From Bacteroidota bacterium (GTDB taxonomy: Bacteria > Bacteroidota > Bacteroidia > Sphingobacteriales > Sphingobacteriaceae), in contig JAHJVW010000052.1 in NCBI GenBank assembly GCA_018828585.1, positions 1 through 64,000 on the forward strand: DNA of 64,000 bases, written 5' to 3'. Made by a program: the position numbers and the translations under genes. The notes under the pieces are model-generated. The model was given only the letters and a program-made list of their open reading frames with translations. It did no database searches and was not told where the DNA came from. Below, piece by piece: positions 9,053 to 18,512 of this stretch. How positions within the stretch are numbered: the first letter of the stretch is position 1; every line of letters starts with the position of its first letter.

Positions 9053-10306
9053 ATGTCTTATTTATTTACGTCAGAATCTGTTTCTGAAGGTCACCCAGAT
9101 AAGGTTGCTGACCAAATTTCAGATGCTTTAATTGATAATTTTTTAGCATTTGATAAAAACTCAAAAGTTGCTTGCGAAACGTTAGTAACCACTGGTCAGG
9201 TAGTTTTAGCTGGAGAGGTTAAATCTTCAACTTACCTTGATGTGCAAAAAATTGCCAGAGATGTAATTAAGAAAATTGGCTACACCAAATCAGAATACAT
9301 GTTTGAAGCGAATTCTTGCGGTATTTTATCTGCCATTCACGACCAATCTCAAGATATTAACCAAGGTGTGGATCGATCAAATCCAGAAGAGCAGGGTGCG
9401 GGTGACCAAGGAATGATGTTTGGCTATGCAACTAACGAAACCGACAATTATATGCCTCTAGCGTTAGATTTGGCACATAAATTATTGATCGAACTAGCTG
9501 CGATACGTCGTGAAAACAAAGAAATCACCTATTTAAGACCTGATGCAAAATCTCAGGTAACTATTGAATATAATGATCAACACCAACCTGTTAGAATAGA
9601 CAGTATTGTGATTTCGACACAGCATGATGATTTTGATGTAGAAGCAACAATGTTGGCTAAAATCAAAAGTGATATCATTAGTATTTTGATTCCAAGAGTT
9701 AAGGCAGCAATTAAGCCAGAACTACAAAAATTATTTAACGACCAAATTAAATATCACATTAACCCAACTGGGAAATTTGTAATTGGTGGTCCACATGGAG
9801 ATACGGGTTTAACAGGAAGAAAGATTATTGTTGATACTTATGGCGGTAAAGGTGCTCACGGTGGTGGTGCTTTTTCTGGAAAAGATCCATCAAAAGTAGA
9901 CCGTTCTGCAGCTTATGCAACACGTCATATCGCAAAAAACTTAGTTGCAGCTGGTGTTGCTGATGAAGTTTTAGTTCAGGTTTCTTATGCTATTGGTGTT
10001 GCCGAACCTTGTGGTATTTTCGTCGATACTAAAGGAACTGCAAAAGTTGGTCTCACCGATGGTGAGATTGCGAAAAAAGTGGAGTTAATTTTTGATATGC
10101 GTCCTTATTTTATTGAGCAACGTTTGAAATTAAGAAATCCTATTTATTCTGAAACTGCAGCTTACGGACACATGGGACGTGTTAATGAAGTGGTTAAGAA
10201 AACTTTCCATGGTGCAAACGGAGAAGAGAAGACTTTAGAAGTAGAATTATTTACTTGGGAGAAGTTAGACTTTGTAGATAAAGTGAAAGCTGAATTTGGC
10301 TTATAA
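9053..10306 (+). CDS. metK: S-adenosylmethionine synthetase
   Basis: [47 protein letters not shown]; the listed TTG start at 8975 lies inside the riboswitch, so ATG 9053 is preferred. Confidence 0.97.
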   Translation: MSYLFTSESVSEGHPDKVADQISDALIDNFLAFDKNSKVACETLVTTGQVVLAGEVKSSTYLDVQKIARDVIKKIGYTKSEYMFEANSCGILSAIHDQSQDINQGVDRSNPEEQGAGDQGMMFGYATNETDNYMPLALDLAHKLLIELAAIRRENKEITYLRPDAKSQVTIEYNDQHQPVRIDSIVISTQHDDFDVEATMLAKIKSDIISILIPRVKAAIKPELQKLFNDQIKYHINPTGKFVIGGPHGDTGLTGRKIIVDTYGGKGAHGGGAFSGKDPSKVDRSAAYATRHIAKNLVAAGVADEVLVQVSYAIGVAEPCGIFVDTKGTAKVGLTDGEIAKKVELIFDMRPYFIEQRLKLRNPIYSETAAYGHMGRVNEVVKKTFHGANGEEKTLEVELFTWEKLDFVDKVKAEFGL

Positions 10307-10325
10307 CCCAAATTTATAAATAGTT

Positions 10326-10365
10326 AAAATGGCTGGGTTCTTAAATTTAAGAACCCAGCCATTTT
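10326..10365. terminator. bidirectional intrinsic terminator between metK and the convergent NTPase gene
   Basis: 40 bp perfect palindrome AAAATGGCTGGGTTCTTAAATTTAAGAACCCAGCCATTTT. Confidence 0.85.
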
Positions 10366-10856
10366 TATTTTGTAAAGTAGTTATAGCCGACAAACTCTAC
10401 ATCCTGAAAAGAATATTTAGCCACTACCTCTCCCAATAAATTTTCTCTAACAATAATTAAGAAAGTAGTCTCAGGAGAAGAAATTGAGAATTTATTCAAA
10501 ATATCACTTAAAGCTGGTTCCAAACCAGCGTTTTCTAGCTCTAGTTTTCCAATTTCATCAATAACTACAAGTTTTGGAGGATTTAAAAGCGCTTGATTTA
10601 AAATAGCAATTGCTCGCTCAAAACCAGCTTTTAAAAATACGAATCTTCCTACTGCTATAATGTGATTTTGATCAAGATCATCTGTCTCCAAGTCATACAA
10701 TTTCATTTCGGAGATATCCAACAGCTTTCGCTTTTCACCAATATCTGGTGTTAATATTCCACCTACACTTTCTTGATCTTTAATCCATGTAAGCACCCTA
10801 CTGGTTTTTCCAGATTGGATGGAATCGGAAAAAATAATTACTTTATTTTTAATCAT
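10365..10856 (-). CDS. THEP1-like nucleoside-triphosphatase (NTPase_1 family)
   Basis: Walker A-like SDSIQSGKTSRV, Walker B LVVIDEIGKLEL. Confidence 0.75.
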   Translation of the reverse strand: MIKNKVIIFSDSIQSGKTSRVLTWIKDQESVGGILTPDIGEKRKLLDISEMKLYDLETDDLDQNHIIAVGRFVFLKAGFERAIAILNQALLNPPKLVVIDEIGKLELENAGLEPALSDILNKFSISSPETTFLIIVRENLLGEVVAKYSFQDVEFVGYNYFTK

Positions 10857-11835
10857 CTTTTAAACTCAGAGCCATTAAATTGAATACAAACTCTTTATAA
10901 ACTTTAATGCCTTTCACTTCTTTTCTAGCCATAGCAAAAGCAGGTTTAATTTTACTTTTTGTGATAGAAAGTAAAGAAAAAATATTTGAAAAATCTTCAC
11001 GATAATTGTTCCGCTGCTTATCAAATAGCCGTTTTAAACCCTTCCTTAAAAAGGGATTAATTAACCACCAAATAAAAAGAATAATCAAAGTACGATAGAA
11101 GCTTTTAAGAAATATCTCAGAATGCGTTATTAAAGCTAATAGATAAACTCCTGAAATTATTAAAAGAGGCCCGACTATTTTTTTGAGATAGCTACTCTTT
11201 TTTAATGGAATTTTATCGATAGCGATTGATTCATCGTTCTCAAATTTAAATTGTCTTTTACTTAGATTTTCGGGAAGATGATTACTCAAATAACCTATAT
11301 ATATTGCCCAAGAAAAATAAATTAGCAAATAAAATCCCATTATAACCGAACTAAAGCTGCTTATATCCATATTTAAATTTTTGAAAATTCCTTTTGAAAA
11401 ATCATCAAAAGCTTGGAAAAAAGATGCCCCTAGGAAAATCCACAAGACCAATAACTTTTGAATCGCCGTTTCCATTAAGCTAAAAATAGCGTGTAAATAA
11501 GTTGCATAGGCTTGTTTACGGATTATTTTAAAAATAATTGCTCCGCTAAGACCTTGAAAAGCTACCGCTAAATAAGCAAACGGCGGGCTTTGTGGACTCA
11601 CTGCTGCTTTAATTAGTAAAACCAAAAAAGTGGCCTTTAATATATTTTGGAAAGGATTTTTACTATAGAATGCAATGAGTTTAATAATTAAAATAGCAAA
11701 AGCAGCGAGAAAAAAACCCGAAAATGGAATCTGAAATGTATGTAAAATTCCACCTAACCCTGATTCACTTAAAGCCCATAGTGCCGTAAGTTTATCGATA
11801 TTTCTTAGATTAGCCGTAGGTTTTATTGTTTCCAA
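10849..11835 (-). CDS. uncharacterised multi-TM membrane protein
   Basis: Several hydrophobic helices; overlaps the NTPase gene by 8 nt. Confidence 0.65.
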   Translation of the reverse strand: METIKPTANLRNIDKLTALWALSESGLGGILHTFQIPFSGFFLAAFAILIIKLIAFYSKNPFQNILKATFLVLLIKAAVSPQSPPFAYLAVAFQGLSGAIIFKIIRKQAYATYLHAIFSLMETAIQKLLVLWIFLGASFFQAFDDFSKGIFKNLNMDISSFSSVIMGFYLLIYFSWAIYIGYLSNHLPENLSKRQFKFENDESIAIDKIPLKKSSYLKKIVGPLLIISGVYLLALITHSEIFLKSFYRTLIILFIWWLINPFLRKGLKRLFDKQRNNYREDFSNIFSLLSITKSKIKPAFAMARKEVKGIKVYKEFVFNLMALSLKDD

Positions 11836-11939
11836 AAATTGGATGAGTTTTTGTTAAAAGTAGTATAAATAATTTCTAAAATAAATACATCCTAGAGTAA
11901 TATACGAAACCCATTAATTCTAAAAAACTTTTCTAACAG

Positions 11940-12686
11940 ATGGAAAATAACAAACAAATAAATTTCTTATCCATAGACATTGGCGGCTCACACATTAAGG
12001 CAACCGTTTTAAATCCTGATGGGGAGATGCAATTTGACTACAAGAAAGTTGAGACGCCAGAAAAAGCTAATCCAAAAAATCTTATCGCGGCCATCAAGGC
12101 TTTAGTGAAAGGCTACCCGCCTTATGATAAAATATCTGTAGGATTCCCTGGCTATGTAAAAGATGGCGTAATTTTTACTGCTCCAAATTTAGATAATGCT
12201 GCTTGGAAAAATTTCAACTTAAGCAAAGCTTTAGGAAACGAACTAAAAAAACCAGTTAGATTAGTCAATGATGCAGATTTACAAGGTTTGGCCGTAATAA
12301 GTCGTAAAGGTTTGGAAATGGTGATTACTTTGGGTACAGGTTTCGGAACTGCCTTATTTATGGATGGCAAACTACTTCCACATTTAGAATTGGCACATCT
12401 TCCAGTTAGGAAAGGAAAGGATTATGATGCTTTTATTGGAGACAAAGCATTGTTGAAAGACGGCGAAGAGAAGTGGAATAAGAAGATGAAAGAAGTTTTG
12501 AAAACCTTCAAAACAGTAATTAATTATGACAGACTTTATCTAAGTGGTGGAAATGCAAAAAAAATCAGCTTTAAGCTAGATGATAATATTAAAATTGTGA
12601 GCAATAAAGACGGAATAAAAGGAGGCGCATTTTTATGGGATGCTGAGGATGATTATTGTGTAAAATCTGTAAATCCGGATGCTTAA
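11940..12686 (+). CDS. ROK-family sugar kinase resembling polyphosphate glucokinase
   Basis: SIDIGGSHIKATVLNPDG, VNDADLQGLA, LGTGFGTALFMDGKLLPHLELAH; lacks the typical ROK Cys zinc motif. Confidence 0.75.
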   Translation: MENNKQINFLSIDIGGSHIKATVLNPDGEMQFDYKKVETPEKANPKNLIAAIKALVKGYPPYDKISVGFPGYVKDGVIFTAPNLDNAAWKNFNLSKALGNELKKPVRLVNDADLQGLAVISRKGLEMVITLGTGFGTALFMDGKLLPHLELAHLPVRKGKDYDAFIGDKALLKDGEEKWNKKMKEVLKTFKTVINYDRLYLSGGNAKKISFKLDDNIKIVSNKDGIKGGAFLWDAEDDYCVKSVNPDA

Positions 12687-12724
12687 GCGGCAATTTATTT
12701 TATAATTTTTAAAAAAATAATTTA

Positions 12725-14125
12725 ATGATTGATCAAAACGTTTTCGGGATGATAGGACTTGGCACCATGGGTAGAAATCTACTGTTAAACATGGCCGATC
12801 ATGGTTTTAAAGTTACTGGTTATGACAAAAGTGAAGAACAAGTAAAATTTCTAAATCAAGAAGGTAAGGATACAAACACTACTGGAACAATCGATTTAAA
12901 ATCCTTTATATCAAGTTTAAAAACGCCAAGAGCAATCATGATGCTGGTGCCTGCTGGTAAAATTGTTGACGCAGTAATTCAAGATTTAATCCCTCTTTTA
13001 GATAAAGGTGATTTAATTATTGACGGTGGAAACTCTCATTTTACTGATACGGAGCAACGCTTTTCTTTTCTAAGGGAAAAAGGAATTCATTTTTTTGGGA
13101 TGGGAATATCAGGCGGCGAAAAAGGCGCTAGATTTGGACCAAGTATGATGCCTGGGGGTGATGAAAAAGCTTATGATGTTGTAAAACCAATTTTAGAAGC
13201 AGTTTCCGCAAAGGTAAATAACGACCCTTGTGTCACTTATATAGGCCCTGGAGCATCTGGCCATTTTGTAAAAATGGTTCATAACGGTATTGAATATGCA
13301 TTAATGCAATTAATTGCCGAAGCGTATGAATTGATGCAAACAGGTTTAAAAATGACAGATGTAGAAATAGGTGACGTGTTTAAGACTTGGAACAATGGGC
13401 GTTTACAATCCTATTTAATGGAGATTACTTCAGACATTTTTCAATTTAAAGCTCCAGGGGATCAAAAAATCTTAATCAATTATATCAAAGACGAAGCTAA
13501 AGCAAAAGGAACTGGTAAATGGACATCTCAAGAAGCGATGGATTTACAAGCAGCGACTAATTGTATAGACACTGCGGTGGCCATGCGAGATTTATCTAAA
13601 CAGAAAAAATGGAGGCTGGCTGCTGATAAAATTTACGGAGATGCAAGAGCTATTGACATAAATAGAGAAAGTTTCTTGAAAGATTTAGAAGCAGCAATGT
13701 ATTTTGCAAGTGCAGTAATTTATGCGCAGGGAATGGAAATGCTTTATAAAGCTTCAGAAGAACTAAATTATCATTTAAATTTAGCGGATTGCGCTAAAAT
13801 CTGGAGAGGCGGCTGTATCATTAGAGCAGCGTTTTTAGAAGATATATATCAAGCTTTTCAGAACAAGGAGCTTCAACATCTTTTATTGGATGCTGCCGTT
13901 TCATCAAAAATAAAAGCGACACACGCAAATGCTAGAAATATTATAGCAGAAGCCGTAAGGTCACAAATTTCTTTACCTGTTTTTTCAGCTGCTTTAAGCT
14001 ATTTTGATAGTTTTAAAACCAAGAGAATGCCATCAAATTTAATTCAGGCACAAAGAGATTATTTTGGTGCACATACTTATGAAAGAACTGATAAAGAAGG
14101 CATCTTTCATACACAATGGAATTAA
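12725..14125 (+). CDS. gnd: 6-phosphogluconate dehydrogenase (decarboxylating)
   Basis: FGMIGLGTMGRNLLLNMADHG, IIDGGNSHFTDTEQR, GISGGEKGARFGPSMMPGG. Confidence 0.96.
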   Translation: MIDQNVFGMIGLGTMGRNLLLNMADHGFKVTGYDKSEEQVKFLNQEGKDTNTTGTIDLKSFISSLKTPRAIMMLVPAGKIVDAVIQDLIPLLDKGDLIIDGGNSHFTDTEQRFSFLREKGIHFFGMGISGGEKGARFGPSMMPGGDEKAYDVVKPILEAVSAKVNNDPCVTYIGPGASGHFVKMVHNGIEYALMQLIAEAYELMQTGLKMTDVEIGDVFKTWNNGRLQSYLMEITSDIFQFKAPGDQKILINYIKDEAKAKGTGKWTSQEAMDLQAATNCIDTAVAMRDLSKQKKWRLAADKIYGDARAIDINRESFLKDLEAAMYFASAVIYAQGMEMLYKASEELNYHLNLADCAKIWRGGCIIRAAFLEDIYQAFQNKELQHLLLDAAVSSKIKATHANARNIIAEAVRSQISLPVFSAALSYFDSFKTKRMPSNLIQAQRDYFGAHTYERTDKEGIFHTQWN

Positions 14126-14164
14126 AATTAAGAAAACTAAAAATCAACTTTATCAAATCGTAAA

Positions 14165-15685
14165 ATGAAAACTAATGTAAAACCCAGGCCAACCATATTC
14201 ATGATTTTCGGTGGTACCGGTGACTTAGCTGCTCGAAAATTAATTCCTGCTTTGTTTAATTTGTTTTTAGAGAAATACATGCCGAAGGAATTTGCAATTA
14301 TTGGCTTGGGACGTACATCTTATACTGATGAAAGTTTTATAAAAACTTTATTAGAAGGCGTAAATAAATATTCTAGAAGTGGCAAAGCCGATAAAGACAA
14401 ATGGAAAGAATTTTCTAGTCGTATTTCTTATCTGACTTCCGATGTGAACGACGAAAAAGACTACAAGAAAATGAGTGACATTATTGAAAAATGTGAAAAC
14501 GACTGGTCAGAACCGCCTGTAATTATCCATTATTTGGCTGTTGCACCTAAGTTTTTTCCAATAATTGCAAGTAATCTGGCAAAAGTTAAACTCGCAGATA
14601 ATACAGATAGAACTAGAATTGTAGTTGAAAAACCTTTCGGACATGATTTGGCCTCTGCTAAAGAATTGAACATTTTATTGAAATCAATTTTTGATGAAAC
14701 CCAGATTTATCGTATCGACCATTATTTAGGAAAAGAAACCGTACAAAACATGTTAGCTTTCCGTTTTGCTAATGCGCTTTTTGAGCCTATTTGGAATAGG
14801 AATTATATTGAACATGTACAGATTTCGGTTACCGAAGATATTGGTGTAGAAGATCGAGGTGGTTATTATGATGGCTCAGGTGCTCTACGCGATATGGTTC
14901 AAAACCATATTTTGCAAGTTTTGTGCTTGGTTGCTATGGAGCCACCAGTTAATTTTGATGCCGAAGAAATCAGAAATAGAAAAGTGGACGTTTTAAGGGC
15001 CATGAGACCTTTTGCGAACGAAGAAATTAGATTCAATACCGTTCGTGGGCAATACGGCGATGGCTGGGTGCAAGGCGAAAAGGTAGAGGGTTACCGTGAA
15101 GAAAACGGCGTTGACCCTGAATCAAATACTGAAACTTTTGCAGCCTTAAAATTCTTTATCGATAACTGGAGGTGGCAAAATGTACCTTTCTATGTAAGAA
15201 CAGGTAAAAGAATGCACCAAAAATCTTCTATCATTAGCATACAATTTAAAGATGTTCCGCACTTAATATTTCCTTCGCAATCATCAGAAAGTTGGCAGCA
15301 AAATAGGCTCATCATCAGCATACAGCCAGAAATGAGTATCCGTTTGCAGGTACAAGCTAAAAGACCTGGTTTAGATATGACTTTAAACCCTGTTGATATG
15401 GTTTTCAATTATGACGGTACTTACGAAAATGAGACCCCAGAAGCCTATGAAACCTTATTGCTAGATGCCATGAAAGGTGATCAAACTTTGTTTATGCGTG
15501 GCGATCAAGTAGAGACTGCTTGGGATTTACTAATGCCCGTTTTAGAAAATTGGGAATCTAGAAAAAGTATCAGTTTCCCTAATTATTCATCAGATAGTTG
15601 GGGACCAGAAACTGCAGAAGCATTGATTGCAAAAGATGGCTTCCATTGGTTTACTTTACCTATTAAAAAAGGAGAAAAAAAATGA
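14165..15685 (+). CDS. zwf: glucose-6-phosphate dehydrogenase
   Basis: IFGGTGDLAARKLIPALF, RIDHYLGKETVQN. Confidence 0.97.
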   Translation: MKTNVKPRPTIFMIFGGTGDLAARKLIPALFNLFLEKYMPKEFAIIGLGRTSYTDESFIKTLLEGVNKYSRSGKADKDKWKEFSSRISYLTSDVNDEKDYKKMSDIIEKCENDWSEPPVIIHYLAVAPKFFPIIASNLAKVKLADNTDRTRIVVEKPFGHDLASAKELNILLKSIFDETQIYRIDHYLGKETVQNMLAFRFANALFEPIWNRNYIEHVQISVTEDIGVEDRGGYYDGSGALRDMVQNHILQVLCLVAMEPPVNFDAEEIRNRKVDVLRAMRPFANEEIRFNTVRGQYGDGWVQGEKVEGYREENGVDPESNTETFAALKFFIDNWRWQNVPFYVRTGKRMHQKSSIISIQFKDVPHLIFPSQSSESWQQNRLIISIQPEMSIRLQVQAKRPGLDMTLNPVDMVFNYDGTYENETPEAYETLLLDAMKGDQTLFMRGDQVETAWDLLMPVLENWESRKSISFPNYSSDSWGPETAEALIAKDGFHWFTLPIKKGEKK

Positions 15686-16407
15686 AGTTGAATGTTTTTA
15701 ATAGTCCTGATTTAGTGATTAAAAACCTAGCTAATTTCTTTGTGAAATTGGCCAATGAAGCTATTCATGATCATCAATATTTTTTTGTAGCGCTCTCGGG
15801 TGGTAATTCCCCAAAAAAACTCCATCAGCTTTTAGCTTCTGATGAATATAAAAATCAGGTAGATTGGACCAAGGTTTTATTCTTTTTTAGTGATGAGCGA
15901 TATGTGCCTCAAGATCATCCGGATAGCAATTATTTGATGGCAAAAGAAACCCTTTTAGACCCATTGAACATTCCCGAGGAGCAAGTTTGTAAAATAGATA
16001 CCAGTTTAGATCCTGCTTCGGCAGCACAAGATTATGAGCGTTGCATTTGCAAACATTTTAAAGAACAACCCATTTTTGATTTGATTCTTCTAGGTTTGGG
16101 TGATGATGCGCATACCGCTTCCATTTTCCCTCAAACCTCTTTGGTTTGGATAGATGAAGAACTGGTGAAAGAAGTTTATCTAAAAGATAAACAAGTCTAT
16201 CGCATTAGTTTTACGGCTCCGTTAATCAATCAAGCTAAAAATGTTGCGTTTCTTACTTTTGGAACTAATAAAGCGAATGCCATAAAGGCAGTTTTAGAAG
16301 GTGAAAGAAATGTGGCTCAATATCCTGCACAATTGATTAAGCCTGCAAACGGCACTTTGAGCTGGTTTGTAGATGATGATGCAGTTTCTTTATTAGATAA
16401 GAAGTAA
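15682..16407 (+). CDS. pgl: 6-phosphogluconolactonase
   Basis: ALSGGNSPKKLHQLL, FFFSDERYVPQDHPDSNY, LGLGDDAHTASIFP; 4-nt overlap with zwf. Confidence 0.95.
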   Translation: MKLNVFNSPDLVIKNLANFFVKLANEAIHDHQYFFVALSGGNSPKKLHQLLASDEYKNQVDWTKVLFFFSDERYVPQDHPDSNYLMAKETLLDPLNIPEEQVCKIDTSLDPASAAQDYERCICKHFKEQPIFDLILLGLGDDAHTASIFPQTSLVWIDEELVKEVYLKDKQVYRISFTAPLINQAKNVAFLTFGTNKANAIKAVLEGERNVAQYPAQLIKPANGTLSWFVDDDAVSLLDKK

Positions 16408-16517
16408 TCCATTTTTAAATAAATGAATTTTAAGAGCTTGTGAAATTCACAGGCTTTTTTTGTTTCAATGTGACATAAATCATTCTCTAAATCAAAACAA
16501 TTTTCCTTATTTGCATC

Positions 16518-17165
16518 ATGAGCAATCATATTGAAAAAACCATCCAATTTGTTAAAGAAGAACTCCAGAATGCTGAAGCTGGCCATGATTGGTGGCATAT
16601 AGAACGCGTTTGGAAAACTGCTAAAAACATTGCTAAAGAAGAGAATGTCAATTTAGAAGTAGTAGAATTTGCTGCATTATTGCATGATATTGCTGATGCT
16701 AAATTTCATGATGGTGATGAAGAAATTGGCCCAAGAATAGCAGGCGAGTTCTTAAACTCTATAATGGTTAATGATTCAACAATAATACATGTTCAACAGA
16801 TTATTAGAAACATGTCTTTCAAAAGTAGTTTGGGGAAATTAAACTTTACTTCTCCCGAAATGTTAGTAGTACAAGATGCTGATAGGTTAGATGCCATTGG
16901 AGCCATTGGTATAGCTAGAGCCTTTACTTATGGAGGTTTTAAAAATCGGGAATTGTATAATCCCAAAATAAAACCCGATATTAATATCAGTAAAGAAGCT
17001 TATAAAAAAAGTACAGCGCCAACTATTAACCACTTTTACGAGAAGTTACTTTTGCTTAAAGATAAAATGAACACCACCACTGGTAAAAAAATTGCTGCGC
17101 AAAGACATGAATTTATGGAGCAATACCTCCAACAATTTTATGCCGAGTGGAACGGAGAAAAGTAA
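16518..17165 (+). CDS. HD-domain phosphohydrolase
   Basis: HDWWHIERVW, LLHDIADAKF, QDADRLDAIGAIGIAR. Confidence 0.92.
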   Translation: MSNHIEKTIQFVKEELQNAEAGHDWWHIERVWKTAKNIAKEENVNLEVVEFAALLHDIADAKFHDGDEEIGPRIAGEFLNSIMVNDSTIIHVQQIIRNMSFKSSLGKLNFTSPEMLVVQDADRLDAIGAIGIARAFTYGGFKNRELYNPKIKPDINISKEAYKKSTAPTINHFYEKLLLLKDKMNTTTGKKIAAQRHEFMEQYLQQFYAEWNGEK

Positions 17166-17166
17166 T

Positions 17167-17628
17167 ATGAAGAATTCTTTTTTTTATTTTGGATATGGGA
17201 GTAGCCTAAATTTAGCGTTAATAGAATTTAGGATTAATGAACCTGTAATTTCTTTCGAAAAAGGGAAATTGAAAAATTATGCTTTAAGATTTAATAGACA
17301 AAACCCTGATGGAACTGCAAGAGCTAACTTAATTGCTGCAAAAGGAGAATATACGCTTGGGATCATCTATGAATTACCAAAAACCAAATTTGAGTTATTA
17401 AGCCAAACGGAACCCTTTTATAACTTAATTGAAACTGATATTGAAACTGATAATGGTGTAAAAAAAGCTTTTACATTCATGTGTCCTAAATTGGCAGAAA
17501 GTCTTTTTCCCCAAGAAAGTTATTTAAAAGTTATTTTAGAAGGTGCCGAATTGCATCATTTTCCAATAGAATACATTGAGCTGATTAAAAATTTAGCTCA
17601 AGCAAAAAAGCAAAGCCACGAGAAATAA
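17167..17628 (+). CDS. gamma-glutamylcyclotransferase-like protein
   Basis: FFYFGYGSSLN; internal ATG at 17167 preferred over listed start 17092, which overlaps the upstream gene. Confidence 0.8.
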   Translation: MKNSFFYFGYGSSLNLALIEFRINEPVISFEKGKLKNYALRFNRQNPDGTARANLIAAKGEYTLGIIYELPKTKFELLSQTEPFYNLIETDIETDNGVKKAFTFMCPKLAESLFPQESYLKVILEGAELHHFPIEYIELIKNLAQAKKQSHEK

Positions 17629-18467
17629 ATTAACATTGCCGAGCTGCTAATCAAAGTCATTCGCATCATATTTTTAAAATTCGCTGCTGTTTGATCTTTC
17701 CAAACTGCTGTAAGCCAAAAAACAAAAAAAACTATTACTGGTAATCCACAAGCAATAAAAATCCAGAAATTTTTATGATTATGATTATTTTTCCAGTAAA
17801 TAAACATTAAAACTGTTCCGAATAAAAACAATAATCCCGAGAATATAAAAGATCCCTTATAACCTAGTTTCATACTTAGGGTCTTATCTCCTCTTCTGCC
17901 ATCTTCTTCATGCTGATATATTTGCGTAAGTGGATAGGTTGCCCCAATTAAACAGGAACAAATTAATCCTGCCAGAAAGACATCGCCTGAAAAGCCAAAA
18001 TTAAAATTTGAAATAGCAAAGAAGCTCATGTAATAAATAAATGCTCCTTGGAATATAAAAACTACTAAAAAACTGATAATTGCATACTTTTTTAGTCTTA
18101 CAGAGGGATGACTGTAAGCTTTGGATAAAAAATTATAAAAAATTACTCCTACACAAAACTGCCAATTAACAAATAGTGCCAATAAAACCCCAAACCATTC
18201 TAAAGAAACCGAGGTGAGGTATAAAGCGTAATTAACTTTGGGTGGATTTTTGATAAGAGCTATACTACCTTCGTCTTTATCAAAATAACTATTGTAGCCA
18301 TTACTTGCGGGATAGGTAAAAAGATGTAAAACAATAAAAACCACAATTGCATTCGCTATGTTAAGCTGGGGAACAGTTGCTACGGCAAATAGAAAAACGG
18401 GCAGCAAAAAAAGAGAAAATGGCAAACGCAAATGGAGAAAAACAGATTTAACATTGGGGTTTGCCAT
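17598..18467 (-). CDS. UbiA-family prenyltransferase
   Basis: Multi-TM; Asp-rich motifs NGYNSYFDKDEGS and YQHEEDGRRGDKTLSMKLG. Confidence 0.85.
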   Translation of the reverse strand: MANPNVKSVFLHLRLPFSLFLLPVFLFAVATVPQLNIANAIVVFIVLHLFTYPASNGYNSYFDKDEGSIALIKNPPKVNYALYLTSVSLEWFGVLLALFVNWQFCVGVIFYNFLSKAYSHPSVRLKKYAIISFLVVFIFQGAFIYYMSFFAISNFNFGFSGDVFLAGLICSCLIGATYPLTQIYQHEEDGRRGDKTLSMKLGYKGSFIFSGLLFLFGTVLMFIYWKNNHNHKNFWIFIACGLPVIVFFVFWLTAVWKDQTAANFKNMMRMTLISSSAMLIYFSWLCFFA

Positions 18468-18512
18468 AAACGGTTAAAATATTAAACACTAAATTTAAAA
18501 AAACAAAAGCAG

